In this document: positions 26,100-33,809 of the stretch, piece after piece
Layout of the letters: each line of letters starts with the position of its first letter
Numbering within the stretch: position 1 is the first letter of the stretch
Source: Streptomyces sp. YS415
Lineage (GTDB): Bacteria; Actinomycetota; Actinomycetes; Streptomycetales; Streptomycetaceae
Direction of reading: 5' to 3'
NCBI RefSeq assembly: GCF_023544665.1
Contig: NZ_JAMJFL010000006.1
Coordinates: 233,879-297,878 of the forward strand
DNA: 64,000 nucleotides
Translations under genes and position numbers: made by a program
The notes under the pieces: generated by a model
The model's input: the letters and a program-made list of their open reading frames with translations, nothing else
The model's database searches: none
What the model was told of the DNA's origin: nothing

Positions 26100-26633
26100 C
26101 TACCGCCTGCGGGCCTGGTCGCGAGGCAGCGGGCCCACATCCGGCCGCCGACCGGGGCGCATGGCCGCGTGGCGCTGCCCGGGTCCGGGACCTGAACGAG
26201 CGGCCAAGGCATCGGCGACGGCACCCGTTGCGAAGGCGTACACCGTCTTGTGCAGCAGGTCGACGACGAGTTCGCCGCGCGGCCACGTCTGGGGCGGCGC
26301 GCCCACACCGGTGGCGTTCTCCAGGATCTGGTCGCTGGTGAGCCGGACGACGGCGAACTTCCCCGAAGCCCAGGGACCGCGCAGCCCGACGTGCGACATC
26401 ACCGACCGCAGCACACCGAAGAGGACACCCTGCCCCGCGTGCATGGCCAGGTTCACCGGCACCGGCTGGCGCCCGGGATAATCCCGCATGCCGGTCAGCC
26501 GTTCCAGGGTCCGGGCGGGCACGTGGGAGTCACGGCGCCCCGTCAGCCGCTGCTCCGCCTTCTCGCCCAGCGTCATCACCAGCACCCCGGCCGTGCCGGC
26601 CACCACTCCCTGCCACAGTGCGCGCTTCATCAT
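26100..26633 (-). CDS. Small membrane-associated protein of unknown function
   Basis: 177 residues from the ATG at 26633. An N-terminal hydrophobic helix (LWQGVVAGTAGVLVMTLGE, about 5-23) is followed by a conserved-looking RTLERLTGMRDYPGRQPVPVN segment. There are weaker hydrophobic stretches (AMHAGQGVLFGVLRSVMSHVG; KTVYAFATGAVADALAA) and a disordered Arg/Pro tail. It could be a two- or three-helix membrane protein. No ribosome-binding site is evident for this start; an earlier start in the same frame reads as low-complexity sequence. It is divergent from the gene at 26769. Confidence 0.6.
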   Translation of the reverse strand: MMKRALWQGVVAGTAGVLVMTLGEKAEQRLTGRRDSHVPARTLERLTGMRDYPGRQPVPVNLAMHAGQGVLFGVLRSVMSHVGLRGPWASGKFAVVRLTSDQILENATGVGAPPQTWPRGELVVDLLHKTVYAFATGAVADALAARSGPGPGQRHAAMRPGRRPDVGPLPRDQARRR

Positions 26634-26768
26634 GCAGCGGCGAGTACCCACGGCTCCGCGATCCCACCTGCCCACCGGCACCTCGCCACCGTCACCCGTT
26701 TCGTTCGCTGGGCCCCGGAAACCCGGCGCCGGACGGGGGCCGCCGGACACCGAAACGGAGGGCATTCG

Positions 26769-27233
26769 ATGAACAAACTGTGGTGGGCGGTTCCGGTCGT
26801 GGCCGCCGGGGCGGCGGCCGCGCGGCGGTCCCAGCCTTCGCACCGGACCGACGGGCAGGCGCACGATCGCTGGCTCACCGTGACGATCAACCGGACGCCC
26901 GCGGAGGTGGGATCGGAAGGCAAGCCGCCGACACCGCTGGACGAACTGGCGGAGCGGATCGACATAGAGATCCGACCGGCACCGGGCGACCGCGGCACGG
27001 AACTCGCCGCACGGTTCAAGGAGCCGGTGCCCGCCGTGTCCACCGCCGCGCCCGCGCGCCTGGCCGGGCAGGACCCGCGTCAGGAACTGCGGCGCGCGCT
27101 GCGGGACGCCAAGGCGCTGCTCGAGGCGGGTGAGGTGCTGCGGCCGGACGCGCCGCCGACGACCCGTCCCACGCCGGGCGGCAAGCTGATCGAGGTGTTC
27201 ACCCGTCGCTCCGGTGGGGAGGGAGTGCTGTGA
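26769..27233 (+). CDS. Small anchored protein upstream of alcohol dehydrogenase
   Basis: 154 residues, GGAGGG 6 nt before the ATG at 26769. A short N-terminal hydrophobic segment (LWWAVPVVAAGAAAA) precedes a soluble part with RWLTVTINRTPAEVGSEGK and RIDIEIRPAPGDRGTELAARFKE, resembling strands of a START/SRPBCC-like or coenzyme-Q-binding fold, and a helix DPRQELRRALRDAKALLEAGEV. I cannot name the family. It overlaps the dehydrogenase start by 4 nt (GTGA), so the products are made together. Confidence 0.7.
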   Translation: MNKLWWAVPVVAAGAAAARRSQPSHRTDGQAHDRWLTVTINRTPAEVGSEGKPPTPLDELAERIDIEIRPAPGDRGTELAARFKEPVPAVSTAAPARLAGQDPRQELRRALRDAKALLEAGEVLRPDAPPTTRPTPGGKLIEVFTRRSGGEGVL

Positions 27234-28417
27234 AGGCGCTGTGCTGGGAAGGCGTGAACAAGCTGTCCGTCGAGCAGGTCCCCGATCCGGAACTGCACAA
27301 CGACCAGGACATCATCGTGCGGCTGATCGCGGGCACCACCTGCGGCTCCGACCTGCACCTCATCGGCGGCTACATCCCCGCGATGCGCGCCGGCGACGTG
27401 ATCGGACACGAGTTCATCGGCGAGGTCGTGGAGACCGGCCCCGCCGTGCGCAAGCACAAGGTCGGCGACCGGGTCGTGGTCTGCTCCTTCGTCGGCTGCG
27501 GGCGCTGCTGGTACTGCGCCAACGACCTGTGGTCCCTGTGCGACAACACCAACACCAACCCCGGTATCGGCCAGGCCCTCTTCGGCTACGAGACCGCCGG
27601 CATCTTCGGCTACTCGCACGCCATGGGCGGCCTGCGCGGCAGCCACGCCGAGTACGTTCGCGTCCCGTTCGCCGACTACGGCGCCTTCAAGGTGCCCGAG
27701 GGCGTCGACGACACCAGTGCCCTGTTCGTCTCCGACTCCGTGCCCACCGGGTGGATGGGCGCTGACCTGGCCGGGGTGAAACCCGGTGACGTCGTCGCCG
27801 TCTGGGGCTGTGGTGCGGTCGGGCAGATGGCCGCCCGGGCGGCCATCCTCAAAGGCGCCGAACGGGTCATCTCCATCGACCGCATCCCCGAGCGACTGGC
27901 CATGACCGAACGCTACGTCGGTGCGGAGACCATCGACTACACAGGCACCGACGTCGCCGCGGAACTGCGCGAACGCACCGGCGGGCGCGGTCCTGACGTG
28001 TGCATCGAGGCCGTCGGCATGGAGGCCCACAGCGACGGCCCGATGCACCTGTACGACCAGGCCAAGCAGCAACTCCGCCTGCAGACCGACCGGCCGACCG
28101 CGGTACGCCAGGCCATCCACGCCTGCCGCAAGGCCGGCACCGTCTTCATCCTGGGCGTCTTCGCGGGTGCCGTGGACAAGTTCCCGCTCGGCGCAGTGAT
28201 CAACAAGGGGCTCACCGTGCGCGCCGCCCAGATGCACGGCCAGCGCTACATCCCCATGCTGCTCGACCGGCTTGCCGCGGGGGAGATCGATACGGCCCAC
28301 CTGGCGACCCACACCCTGTCCCTGGACCAGGCGCCCACGGCGTACGACATGTTCAAGCACAAGTCAGACGGCTGCGTACGGGCCGTCATCCGCCCCGACC
28401 ACCAGGACGCCGCCTGA
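27230..28417 (+). CDS. Zinc-dependent alcohol/formaldehyde dehydrogenase family
   Basis: 395 residues, GTG start inside the stop of the preceding gene. MDR superfamily. Catalytic zinc ligands lie in GTTCGSDLHL and VIGHEFIGEV. A structural-zinc cysteine cluster lies in CSFVGCGRCWYCANDLWSLC (about 85-104), and the NAD-binding motif is GCGAVG in VAVWGCGAVGQMAARAA. The length and the insert around YSHAMGGLRGSHAEYVRVP place it with glutathione-independent formaldehyde dehydrogenase-like enzymes, but the physiological substrate is unknown. The partner gene upstream is coupled. A convergent hairpin lies at the 3' end. Confidence 0.9.
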   Translation: MKALCWEGVNKLSVEQVPDPELHNDQDIIVRLIAGTTCGSDLHLIGGYIPAMRAGDVIGHEFIGEVVETGPAVRKHKVGDRVVVCSFVGCGRCWYCANDLWSLCDNTNTNPGIGQALFGYETAGIFGYSHAMGGLRGSHAEYVRVPFADYGAFKVPEGVDDTSALFVSDSVPTGWMGADLAGVKPGDVVAVWGCGAVGQMAARAAILKGAERVISIDRIPERLAMTERYVGAETIDYTGTDVAAELRERTGGRGPDVCIEAVGMEAHSDGPMHLYDQAKQQLRLQTDRPTAVRQAIHACRKAGTVFILGVFAGAVDKFPLGAVINKGLTVRAAQMHGQRYIPMLLDRLAAGEIDTAHLATHTLSLDQAPTAYDMFKHKSDGCVRAVIRPDHQDAA

Positions 28418-28433
28418 TCATTCGGCTGGGAAC

Positions 28434-28464
28434 TCACCGGGCCACCGAGCGTCTGGCCCGGTGA
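28434..28464. terminator. Convergent terminator hairpin
   Basis: 11-bp perfect stem TCACCGGGCCA / TGGCCCGGTGA with a 9-nt loop, between the ends of the dehydrogenase (+) and the amylase-inhibitor gene (-). Confidence 0.75.
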
Positions 28465-28500
28465 CGCTCGGCGCTCGCGTCCGGAAGGTCGCTCCGAGGC

Positions 28501-28824
28501 TCAGGCGGGGTCACACGTCCGCAGTGCCGTGACGTAATTGCCGTTCGTTCCGTAGCCGGAGAAGGTTGCCCAGCCGCCGGGCGCTATGACGCGGCAGGGG
28601 GCCCACTGGCCGTTCGTGTACTCGACCGTGACGGCGACGGTGTCGCCGCAGCCGTTGTGGACGTCGGTGTAGCGCCAGCTCTGGAAGTACTCCACGCACT
28701 CCGGGGCCGGCGATCCGGTGACCGCGCCGGCGGACGGGGCGGTGCACAGGGACATGAACAGACCCGCCGTGGCCAGGGTGGTGAGGGTGAGTGGGCGCAG
28801 TGTGCGTGCAACGTGATGATTCAT
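28501..28824 (-). CDS. Tendamistat-type secreted alpha-amylase inhibitor
   Basis: 107 residues from the ATG at 28824. Signal peptide: RTLRPLTLTTLATAGLFMSLCTAPSAGA (about residues 6-33). The mature part of about 74 residues matches the tendamistat family: PAPECVEYFQSWRYTDVHNGCGDT contains the SWRY triad (Trp-Arg-Tyr) that inserts into the active site of animal alpha-amylases. The four mature cysteines (in PECVE, NGCGD, APCRV and RTCDP) fit the two disulfides of the family. A further in-frame ATG at 28857 would add 11 residues but overlaps the repeat described next. The closest natural role is inhibition of competitors' or hosts' amylases. Confidence 0.88.
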   Translation of the reverse strand: MNHHVARTLRPLTLTTLATAGLFMSLCTAPSAGAVTGSPAPECVEYFQSWRYTDVHNGCGDTVAVTVEYTNGQWAPCRVIAPGGWATFSGYGTNGNYVTALRTCDPA

Positions 28825-28855
28825 GCGCCGGATTCTTGGGGATCGTCGGACATGC

Positions 28856-28938
28856 ATGCAAGTTTCTGCAAGGGTTTTCAGCCAAGACTATATAGATCTT
28901 TGAAGGGGCAGGTCAGGTAAAGTTTCAACGGTTGAAAC
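28856..28938 (-). promoter_or_regulatory. CTTGCAG-type repeats and GTTTCAAC palindrome before the inhibitor
   Basis: On the minus strand CTTGCAG (28872-28866) and CTTGCAT (28862-28856) form a direct repeat with a 10-bp period. CTTGCAG repeats are known operators of MalR/Reg1-type repressors in Streptomyces amylase and maltose genes (from memory). A TATATAG stretch at 28889-28895 could be a -10. A 17-bp perfect palindrome, GTTTCAACGGTTGAAAC, lies at 28922-28938. Which regulator binds the palindrome is unknown. Confidence 0.5.
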
Positions 28939-28968
28939 CTCTTGCACATCCTGCAGATATAGCTTGCG

Positions 28969-31632
28969 TCACGACACCCACCAGAAGAGCAGGGTGAAGA
29001 CCGCCAGTACCGCTACTACGAGGACGAGCACCTTGCGGGTGTCGTCGCGCGGCGTCCGGTGGACGGCCCGTGCGGCCCGCTTCCGTCGGCGCGATGCCGT
29101 TCCGGCCGCGGCGGGCGGCTCGTCCCCTCGCGGGGTCTCCTCCTCCCACGGGCCGAGCCGGGCCAACTCGCGCCAGACCGTCGGTGCCAGGTCCGGTGGG
29201 GGAGCGCCGGGGTGGAACGCGGCCTGCTGCCAGAACTGACGCTGCTCGGCGCCCGATTCCGCCCTGCACGCGAGGACCAGGGACGACAGGCCCCCGCTGA
29301 GACGGGCTTCCCGCGCGTGCGGCCGCACGGCCCAACGGAACATCCGCACCGCTCCGGCCGTTCCGCCGTGCTTGACGTCGCCCTGGGAGGCGAGCGCGGT
29401 TCGCCAGCCGTGATGCAGATACATCCGTCGGCCGAGCAGGATCGCTGCGAGATCGAGGGCCTCCGGGAGAGTGCGCCACATAGTGCGCTCCTCCAGCGCG
29501 TTCAGGAGCCGGACAGCGTGCTCGGGCTTCAGCCCGGGATGGTCGAGGGTGTCGCAGAGGTCCCGGTCGGGCAGCCTGCGCAAGGTGTCCGCGATCACTT
29601 GCGACGTGGCCGGCGCCGAACTGTCGGACGGCCTCGTCAGCCACTCCAAGAGCAAACCGGCGTCCCCGTGCGGCCGCTGCTGGTACCACTGCGGTGACAC
29701 CCACTTGCCCAGTCGGCGCAACCTCCTTGCCCTGACAGGCAGTTGAGGTCCCGGTTCGTCTGCTCGTACTCGGGTCGGCGGTTCGCCCGGGCCAGTGTTC
29801 CCCTGCGCGGACCGCGGTCGCGGCGGCAGGGAAGCGCGCGGTCCGGAGAGATCGAGCAGCGGGGCGAAGGGATCGGGCGTACGGTCCGCCGAGCCCCTGG
29901 GGGCGGAGGGGGGTGGGGCAGACGCGTCGGACGCGGCACTGCTGTCGGTGAAGGAGCTTCCGGTGGGCGCGGCCCGACCGGGTGCCGGTTCCTTCGGCGC
30001 TCCGAACGGGACATCGCCGTGCGGGTCGGCCGATTGCGTACGGCCGCCCCCTGCGGCGTGGCTCATGTGCCCGGTGCCAGTGATCGGGATTCCCTCCGGT
30101 TTCCGGTGAGGGGAGGGGCCGAGAGGCGGTTCTCCTTCGGAGGGGATCCTCGGGACGGAGGGAGGCCAAGCCGCGAGCCAGTCCGCCGAGGGGTCGGGCG
30201 ACTGGGGCAGGTCGCCCGCGGGCTGAGCCGTTCCGGAGTCGGCGGGGGCGGCCTGGCCATGAGGCGCATCGGCCGCAGTCACCGGCCCCGCAGCCGGACC
30301 GGCCGGGGCGTGCTGCTCCAGCCAATAGTCTGACCTCGGTGCCGAAGCGTGAGGGCTGTGGGCCCGCGGCGCGGCGGACGCGGGAGCCTCGGTCCCTGCC
30401 CCGGTCGTTGAAGGCGTCGGCGTGCCGCCCACCGGCAAGGGTTTCTCGTGAGGAGCGTGCCCCTGCTCGCCCTCCTGGACATCGGCCGCCGACGCCGTCG
30501 ACGTCAGATCGGCATGTTGCCCGGAACCGGTGCGTTCGGCGGGCTCCGGCACAGGGGCCTCGGGCACGGCCGCCGGGCCCGACGACTGGTCTGCACCCCG
30601 GAGTGTGCCGTGCCCGCCAGGCCGGATCGGCCCACGGGAACCGCCGTCGCCGAACCCGGCAGCCGACTTCAGCAGGTCGACGCCCGGCCGCAGCTTTCCG
30701 GTCATGGCGCGATCCCCGGACAGGTCGCCTCGCAGCGCACGTTCCAGCGCGTCCAGCCGGTCCCGCAGGCTGCGGGTGTACGGAGCGGAACACGCCGCCA
30801 GCACCTTGGTCAGGTGCTCGGGACGCGCCGGGTCGGTGATGAACAGGCCGACCAGTTCGGCTGCGACCGCGCGGGCCTGATCCTGGACCGTGTCGGAGAA
30901 GGTGATCCGCTGCGCCGCCGAGCCTCCCACGGCCGACCGGGGCCACTCCGGCACACACACCAGCCGCAGACCCGCGTGCTCCTGCGTGTCCAGGGTCGCG
31001 AACGTGAACGCCGCGTCGCCCAGCCACGGGCCGAGCATCGAGCACAGTCCCCAGATCAGCAGCGGCGCGTAACTGTGGTTGTCCGGGTCGCAGATGTCAC
31101 GGCGCCGGAAGGTCAGGCGATGTTGCGGTGTCCTCAACAGCTGTGCCACGGCCACTTCGAGCTGGTGCGCGATGAGCGGCACACTGCGGACGTACCGAGG
31201 CAGCGCCTCGTCGGTCAGCTGCCGGACGACGCCGACCGGGAGGGGATCGATTCGTCCCGTGGCGTCGTCGGGGACACCGGTCCACTCCCACTGGGACGCG
31301 GCCAGGCTGATCGACTCGTGTGCCGTCAGCACCTCGGGGGTGCCTACCAGAGCGTGGGAGACAGTGCTCTCCCGGCCTCGCGCGTCCAGCACCGGCCGAC
31401 GGTGGATCAGTACCGCCTCACCTGTGCCCGGCACCAGGTGCCGCACCAGGCTGGCGCGCCTGCTGCCCGCGCCCTCCACCCGCAACAGCGGGGCCAGCAG
31501 GGTCCTCAGCTCCTCGGCGCGCTGGTCGCCGCACGAGTACACCGCGGCGGCGATCCCCGTCACGTACTGGTTCTGATTGCCCTCCCAGCGGAACAGCAAC
31601 TGGTCGAGGGATTCCGCAGAGGTGTCCGCCAC
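28969..31632 (-). CDS. GTPase-associated protein 1 (GAP1)-like membrane-anchored protein
   Basis: 887 residues. The N-terminal globular part (1-320) begins DQLLFRWEGNQNQYVTGIAAAVYSCGD and fits the GAP1-N-type domain that accompanies TRAFAC GTPases. A Pro/Ala/Ser/Gly-rich linker (about 335-650) is followed by a helical C-terminal domain (KWVSPQWYQQRPHGDAGLLLEWLTRP to about 845). A basic stretch and one C-terminal transmembrane helix follow (VLVLVVAVLAVFTLLFWW, residues about 867-885), so it is probably tail-anchored with the bulk in the cytoplasm. It is the last gene of the nine-gene cluster, 6 nt after the GTPase. Its role is probably adaptor or effector for that GTPase. The family name rests on memory of the conserved N-terminus and the gene pairing. 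Confidence 0.75.
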   Translation of the reverse strand: MADTSAESLDQLLFRWEGNQNQYVTGIAAAVYSCGDQRAEELRTLLAPLLRVEGAGSRRASLVRHLVPGTGEAVLIHRRPVLDARGRESTVSHALVGTPEVLTAHESISLAASQWEWTGVPDDATGRIDPLPVGVVRQLTDEALPRYVRSVPLIAHQLEVAVAQLLRTPQHRLTFRRRDICDPDNHSYAPLLIWGLCSMLGPWLGDAAFTFATLDTQEHAGLRLVCVPEWPRSAVGGSAAQRITFSDTVQDQARAVAAELVGLFITDPARPEHLTKVLAACSAPYTRSLRDRLDALERALRGDLSGDRAMTGKLRPGVDLLKSAAGFGDGGSRGPIRPGGHGTLRGADQSSGPAAVPEAPVPEPAERTGSGQHADLTSTASAADVQEGEQGHAPHEKPLPVGGTPTPSTTGAGTEAPASAAPRAHSPHASAPRSDYWLEQHAPAGPAAGPVTAADAPHGQAAPADSGTAQPAGDLPQSPDPSADWLAAWPPSVPRIPSEGEPPLGPSPHRKPEGIPITGTGHMSHAAGGGRTQSADPHGDVPFGAPKEPAPGRAAPTGSSFTDSSAASDASAPPPSAPRGSADRTPDPFAPLLDLSGPRASLPPRPRSAQGNTGPGEPPTRVRADEPGPQLPVRARRLRRLGKWVSPQWYQQRPHGDAGLLLEWLTRPSDSSAPATSQVIADTLRRLPDRDLCDTLDHPGLKPEHAVRLLNALEERTMWRTLPEALDLAAILLGRRMYLHHGWRTALASQGDVKHGGTAGAVRMFRWAVRPHAREARLSGGLSSLVLACRAESGAEQRQFWQQAAFHPGAPPPDLAPTVWRELARLGPWEEETPRGDEPPAAAGTASRRRKRAARAVHRTPRDDTRKVLVLVVAVLAVFTLLFWWVS

Positions 31633-31638
31633 CGCCGA

Positions 31639-32739
31639 TCAGCCCCTCGCTGCCGCGGAGGACGCCTTGGCGTCCTTCGTGAGCATGCCGCACATGGCGA
31701 GGACGGACACGAGCGGGCCCAGGACCCGCCGGGAGCGCACCCCGTGCGGGAACCGGCTGTCCTGGGCGCTGCCACCGGTCGCCGAGGCGAAGTGCAGCGT
31801 GCAGCGCAGGGCGCTGTCGAAGGGCCGCAGCCAGCCGGGGGCGGCGTGCCGGCGCAGGAACGCGTAGGCGTCCCGGCTCTCCTCCTGCAGCAGACGCGGG
31901 TCGAACGTGGTGTTCGACGCGTCGTCCGTCAGCCAGCGGTCAACCGGCGGCTCGAATCGCAGCAGGTCCGCCTTGCCCACCACCAGGGCGGAGGCGACGT
32001 TGAGGTAGCCGCCGCTGTGCGGCAGCCGGTCCAGCACCGTCTCGAACGCGGGGTCGTTGCCCGTGACGGTGAGCTGGGCCTGTCTGCGGGGCTCGTCGAG
32101 CTGGGGCATGCGCAGCGCCAGCAGCGGGTCCACCACGAAGATGAGGGCGTCCACCCCGAGCAGGAAGCGCAGCAGGCTGTCCGTGCGCAGCAGGTCCTCC
32201 CCGCCCAGGTCGAAGAAGGCCACCGGCCGCACCTGGCCGTCCGCGCCCGTCAGCAGCAGCGCCTCGACGAACTCCGCGAACGACGTCTGTCCCGTGGCCT
32301 CCAACTGCCGGCCCTGCCTCAGCCGGGCCACCCGCTCGCGGACGAACTGGGAGTGGTCCGCGGGGTTCACGGACTGCCAGTTCACCCCGTACGGCTTGAG
32401 ACCACCGTCGATGACCGCGGCCACCATCTGGGTGAGCAGATGGCTCTTTCCGCTGCCCGAAGCGCCGATCATCGCCACGGTCAGCGGCCGGCCGTTCGTC
32501 AGGTACGGCACGGGAACGAAGTGCGGATCGGACGTGCCGTCCCCCGCGCAGCTCTGGAAGGCGGTGCGCAGGATGTCCGGCCGCTTCAGGGGGTTGGTCA
32601 GCTCGGAGGGATCCAGCCGTTCGTACTGGAGGGTCTCCGAGCGTCGGAACAGCCGTGCCTCGTCGTAGCGCACGGTCTCCAGGCAGTAGGGGCACAGGAT
32701 CTGTCCCGGCTCCAGCGGTGCGGTCGACTGTGTCATCAC
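31639..32739 (-). CDS. TRAFAC-type GTPase with N-terminal CxxC
   Basis: 366 residues. A CPYC pair (16-19) opens the protein, perhaps half of a zinc ribbon. P-loop GASGSGKS at 92-99 in TVAMIGASGSGKSH; a G3-like DLGGED at 177-182; the hydrophobic strand LIFVVDP at 199-205; and a G4-like GKAD at 255-258 (NKxD with N replaced by G). This is a regulatory GTPase rather than an AAA ATPase. Start is GTG 32739 (GTGA overlap with the pseudokinase gene) or ATG 32736. In the cluster it lies between the pseudokinase and the GAP1-like protein, the pairing from which GTPase-associated systems take their name. Guanine specificity is unproven because G4 is degenerate. Confidence 0.8.
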   Translation of the reverse strand: MMTQSTAPLEPGQILCPYCLETVRYDEARLFRRSETLQYERLDPSELTNPLKRPDILRTAFQSCAGDGTSDPHFVPVPYLTNGRPLTVAMIGASGSGKSHLLTQMVAAVIDGGLKPYGVNWQSVNPADHSQFVRERVARLRQGRQLEATGQTSFAEFVEALLLTGADGQVRPVAFFDLGGEDLLRTDSLLRFLLGVDALIFVVDPLLALRMPQLDEPRRQAQLTVTGNDPAFETVLDRLPHSGGYLNVASALVVGKADLLRFEPPVDRWLTDDASNTTFDPRLLQEESRDAYAFLRRHAAPGWLRPFDSALRCTLHFASATGGSAQDSRFPHGVRSRRVLGPLVSVLAMCGMLTKDAKASSAAARG

Positions 32740-33809
32740 TGTCCCCTCGCGTCACGGCCGCCGGCGTGTCCGCCGAACCAGGCTCGTCTTCTGCCACGGG
32801 TCTCCTGGGGTGGCACGGACGTGCGGGATGCGCCCGCGGCGGGCGTTTCGACGCCGTGCCCGTATCCGTAAGGGCCCAGCCCCGCGTCCCGGCGTTTGCG
32901 TTCCATCGCCCGGTCGTAGTCCTGCCGGTGGGGTTCCAGCGGATCGGGCCTGGCCTCGACCAGCGCGGCCGGGTCGGGCCCGGGCATCAGCAGGGCGAGC
33001 ACCTCGGCGGGTGCGGGGCGGTCCTCGGCCACGGGTGCGAAGGCGTCACCGAGAGGGCGCTCCAGTGACCGGTAGGCGGCCAGGTCCCGGGGCGGCCCCT
33101 CCGGGTTCCCTTGCTGTCCGGTCGCCAGCTGGTAGACGATCTGGGCCACGCTCCACAGGGCGTCGCGTGCGTCGGCGCGGCCCACTCCGTGGCGCTGCTC
33201 GGGTGCGGCGTAGGGCGGCACGCCGAGGGGCACGCGCCGTGATCCGATCCGGGCCACCGCACCGAGGTCCCAGACTTGCGCCCGCTTGCCGTCCCAGCGC
33301 ACCGCCGCGGGGACCAGGCCTCGGTGGACCAGCCCGAGGCCCTCCAACAGCCGGACGGCCAGGACGAGGTCGCGTTCGATGGTGCGCTGTTCGGTGGTGG
33401 AGATGCCGTATCCCAGCTGGACCGCGGCCTCGCCCCGCGGCGCCTGGTAGAGCACGAACGGCTCCTCGGCGTCCATGTCGTAGCCCACGAGCGAGGGGAA
33501 CAGGCTCTGGTACGGGCTGCCGTGGAAGGCCCGGTGGAGGCACAGCGCGGCGCGGATCTCGGCCTCCAGTTTTCGCGGGCCCTCCCCGTCGGCGCCGTCG
33601 GCGGCGCCACTGAGCCGCACCGCGCGGACGCTGCCGCCGAGCAGGACGTCGTGCGCCGTGAGTGGGGGAGGGGTCGTCCTGCGCCGCTCCGCGCCCAGGC
33701 GGGAGAGGACGGTCTGGCGGGTGCCCTGTGGGCTGATGAAGGTCAGCCGGACCGGTGCGCCGTCGAGGTCACCGAGCCCTGGCTGTCCTGTGCTGTGGTG
33801 GGTCACCAT
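32736..33809 (-). CDS. Stand-alone pseudokinase
   Basis: 357 residues from the ATG at 33809, overlapping the upstream membrane-protein gene by 7 nt. The protein-kinase fold is visible: a C-lobe with VHRGLVPAAVRWDG (162-175), VWDLGAVARIG (179-189), PPYAAPEQRHG (198-208) and DALWSVAQIVYQLATGQ. The catalytic HRD aspartate is Gly (H162-R163-G164), the DFG motif is DLG (181-183) and the N-lobe has no clear glycine loop or VAIK lysine. It should not phosphorylate and is probably a binding or scaffold domain. The C-terminal 70 residues are disordered (GYGHGVETPAAGAS). It is coupled to the GTPase gene downstream. Confidence 0.8.
   Translation of the reverse strand: MVTHHSTGQPGLGDLDGAPVRLTFISPQGTRQTVLSRLGAERRRTTPPPLTAHDVLLGGSVRAVRLSGAADGADGEGPRKLEAEIRAALCLHRAFHGSPYQSLFPSLVGYDMDAEEPFVLYQAPRGEAAVQLGYGISTTEQRTIERDLVLAVRLLEGLGLVHRGLVPAAVRWDGKRAQVWDLGAVARIGSRRVPLGVPPYAAPEQRHGVGRADARDALWSVAQIVYQLATGQQGNPEGPPRDLAAYRSLERPLGDAFAPVAEDRPAPAEVLALLMPGPDPAALVEARPDPLEPHRQDYDRAMERKRRDAGLGPYGYGHGVETPAAGASRTSVPPQETRGRRRAWFGGHAGGRDARGQ

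Noticed and set aside
28925..31045. Alternative 706-residue minus-strand frame inside the GAP1-like gene
   Set aside because: A frame-shifted reading of the same DNA; Arg/Pro/Gly-rich, no hydrophobic core.
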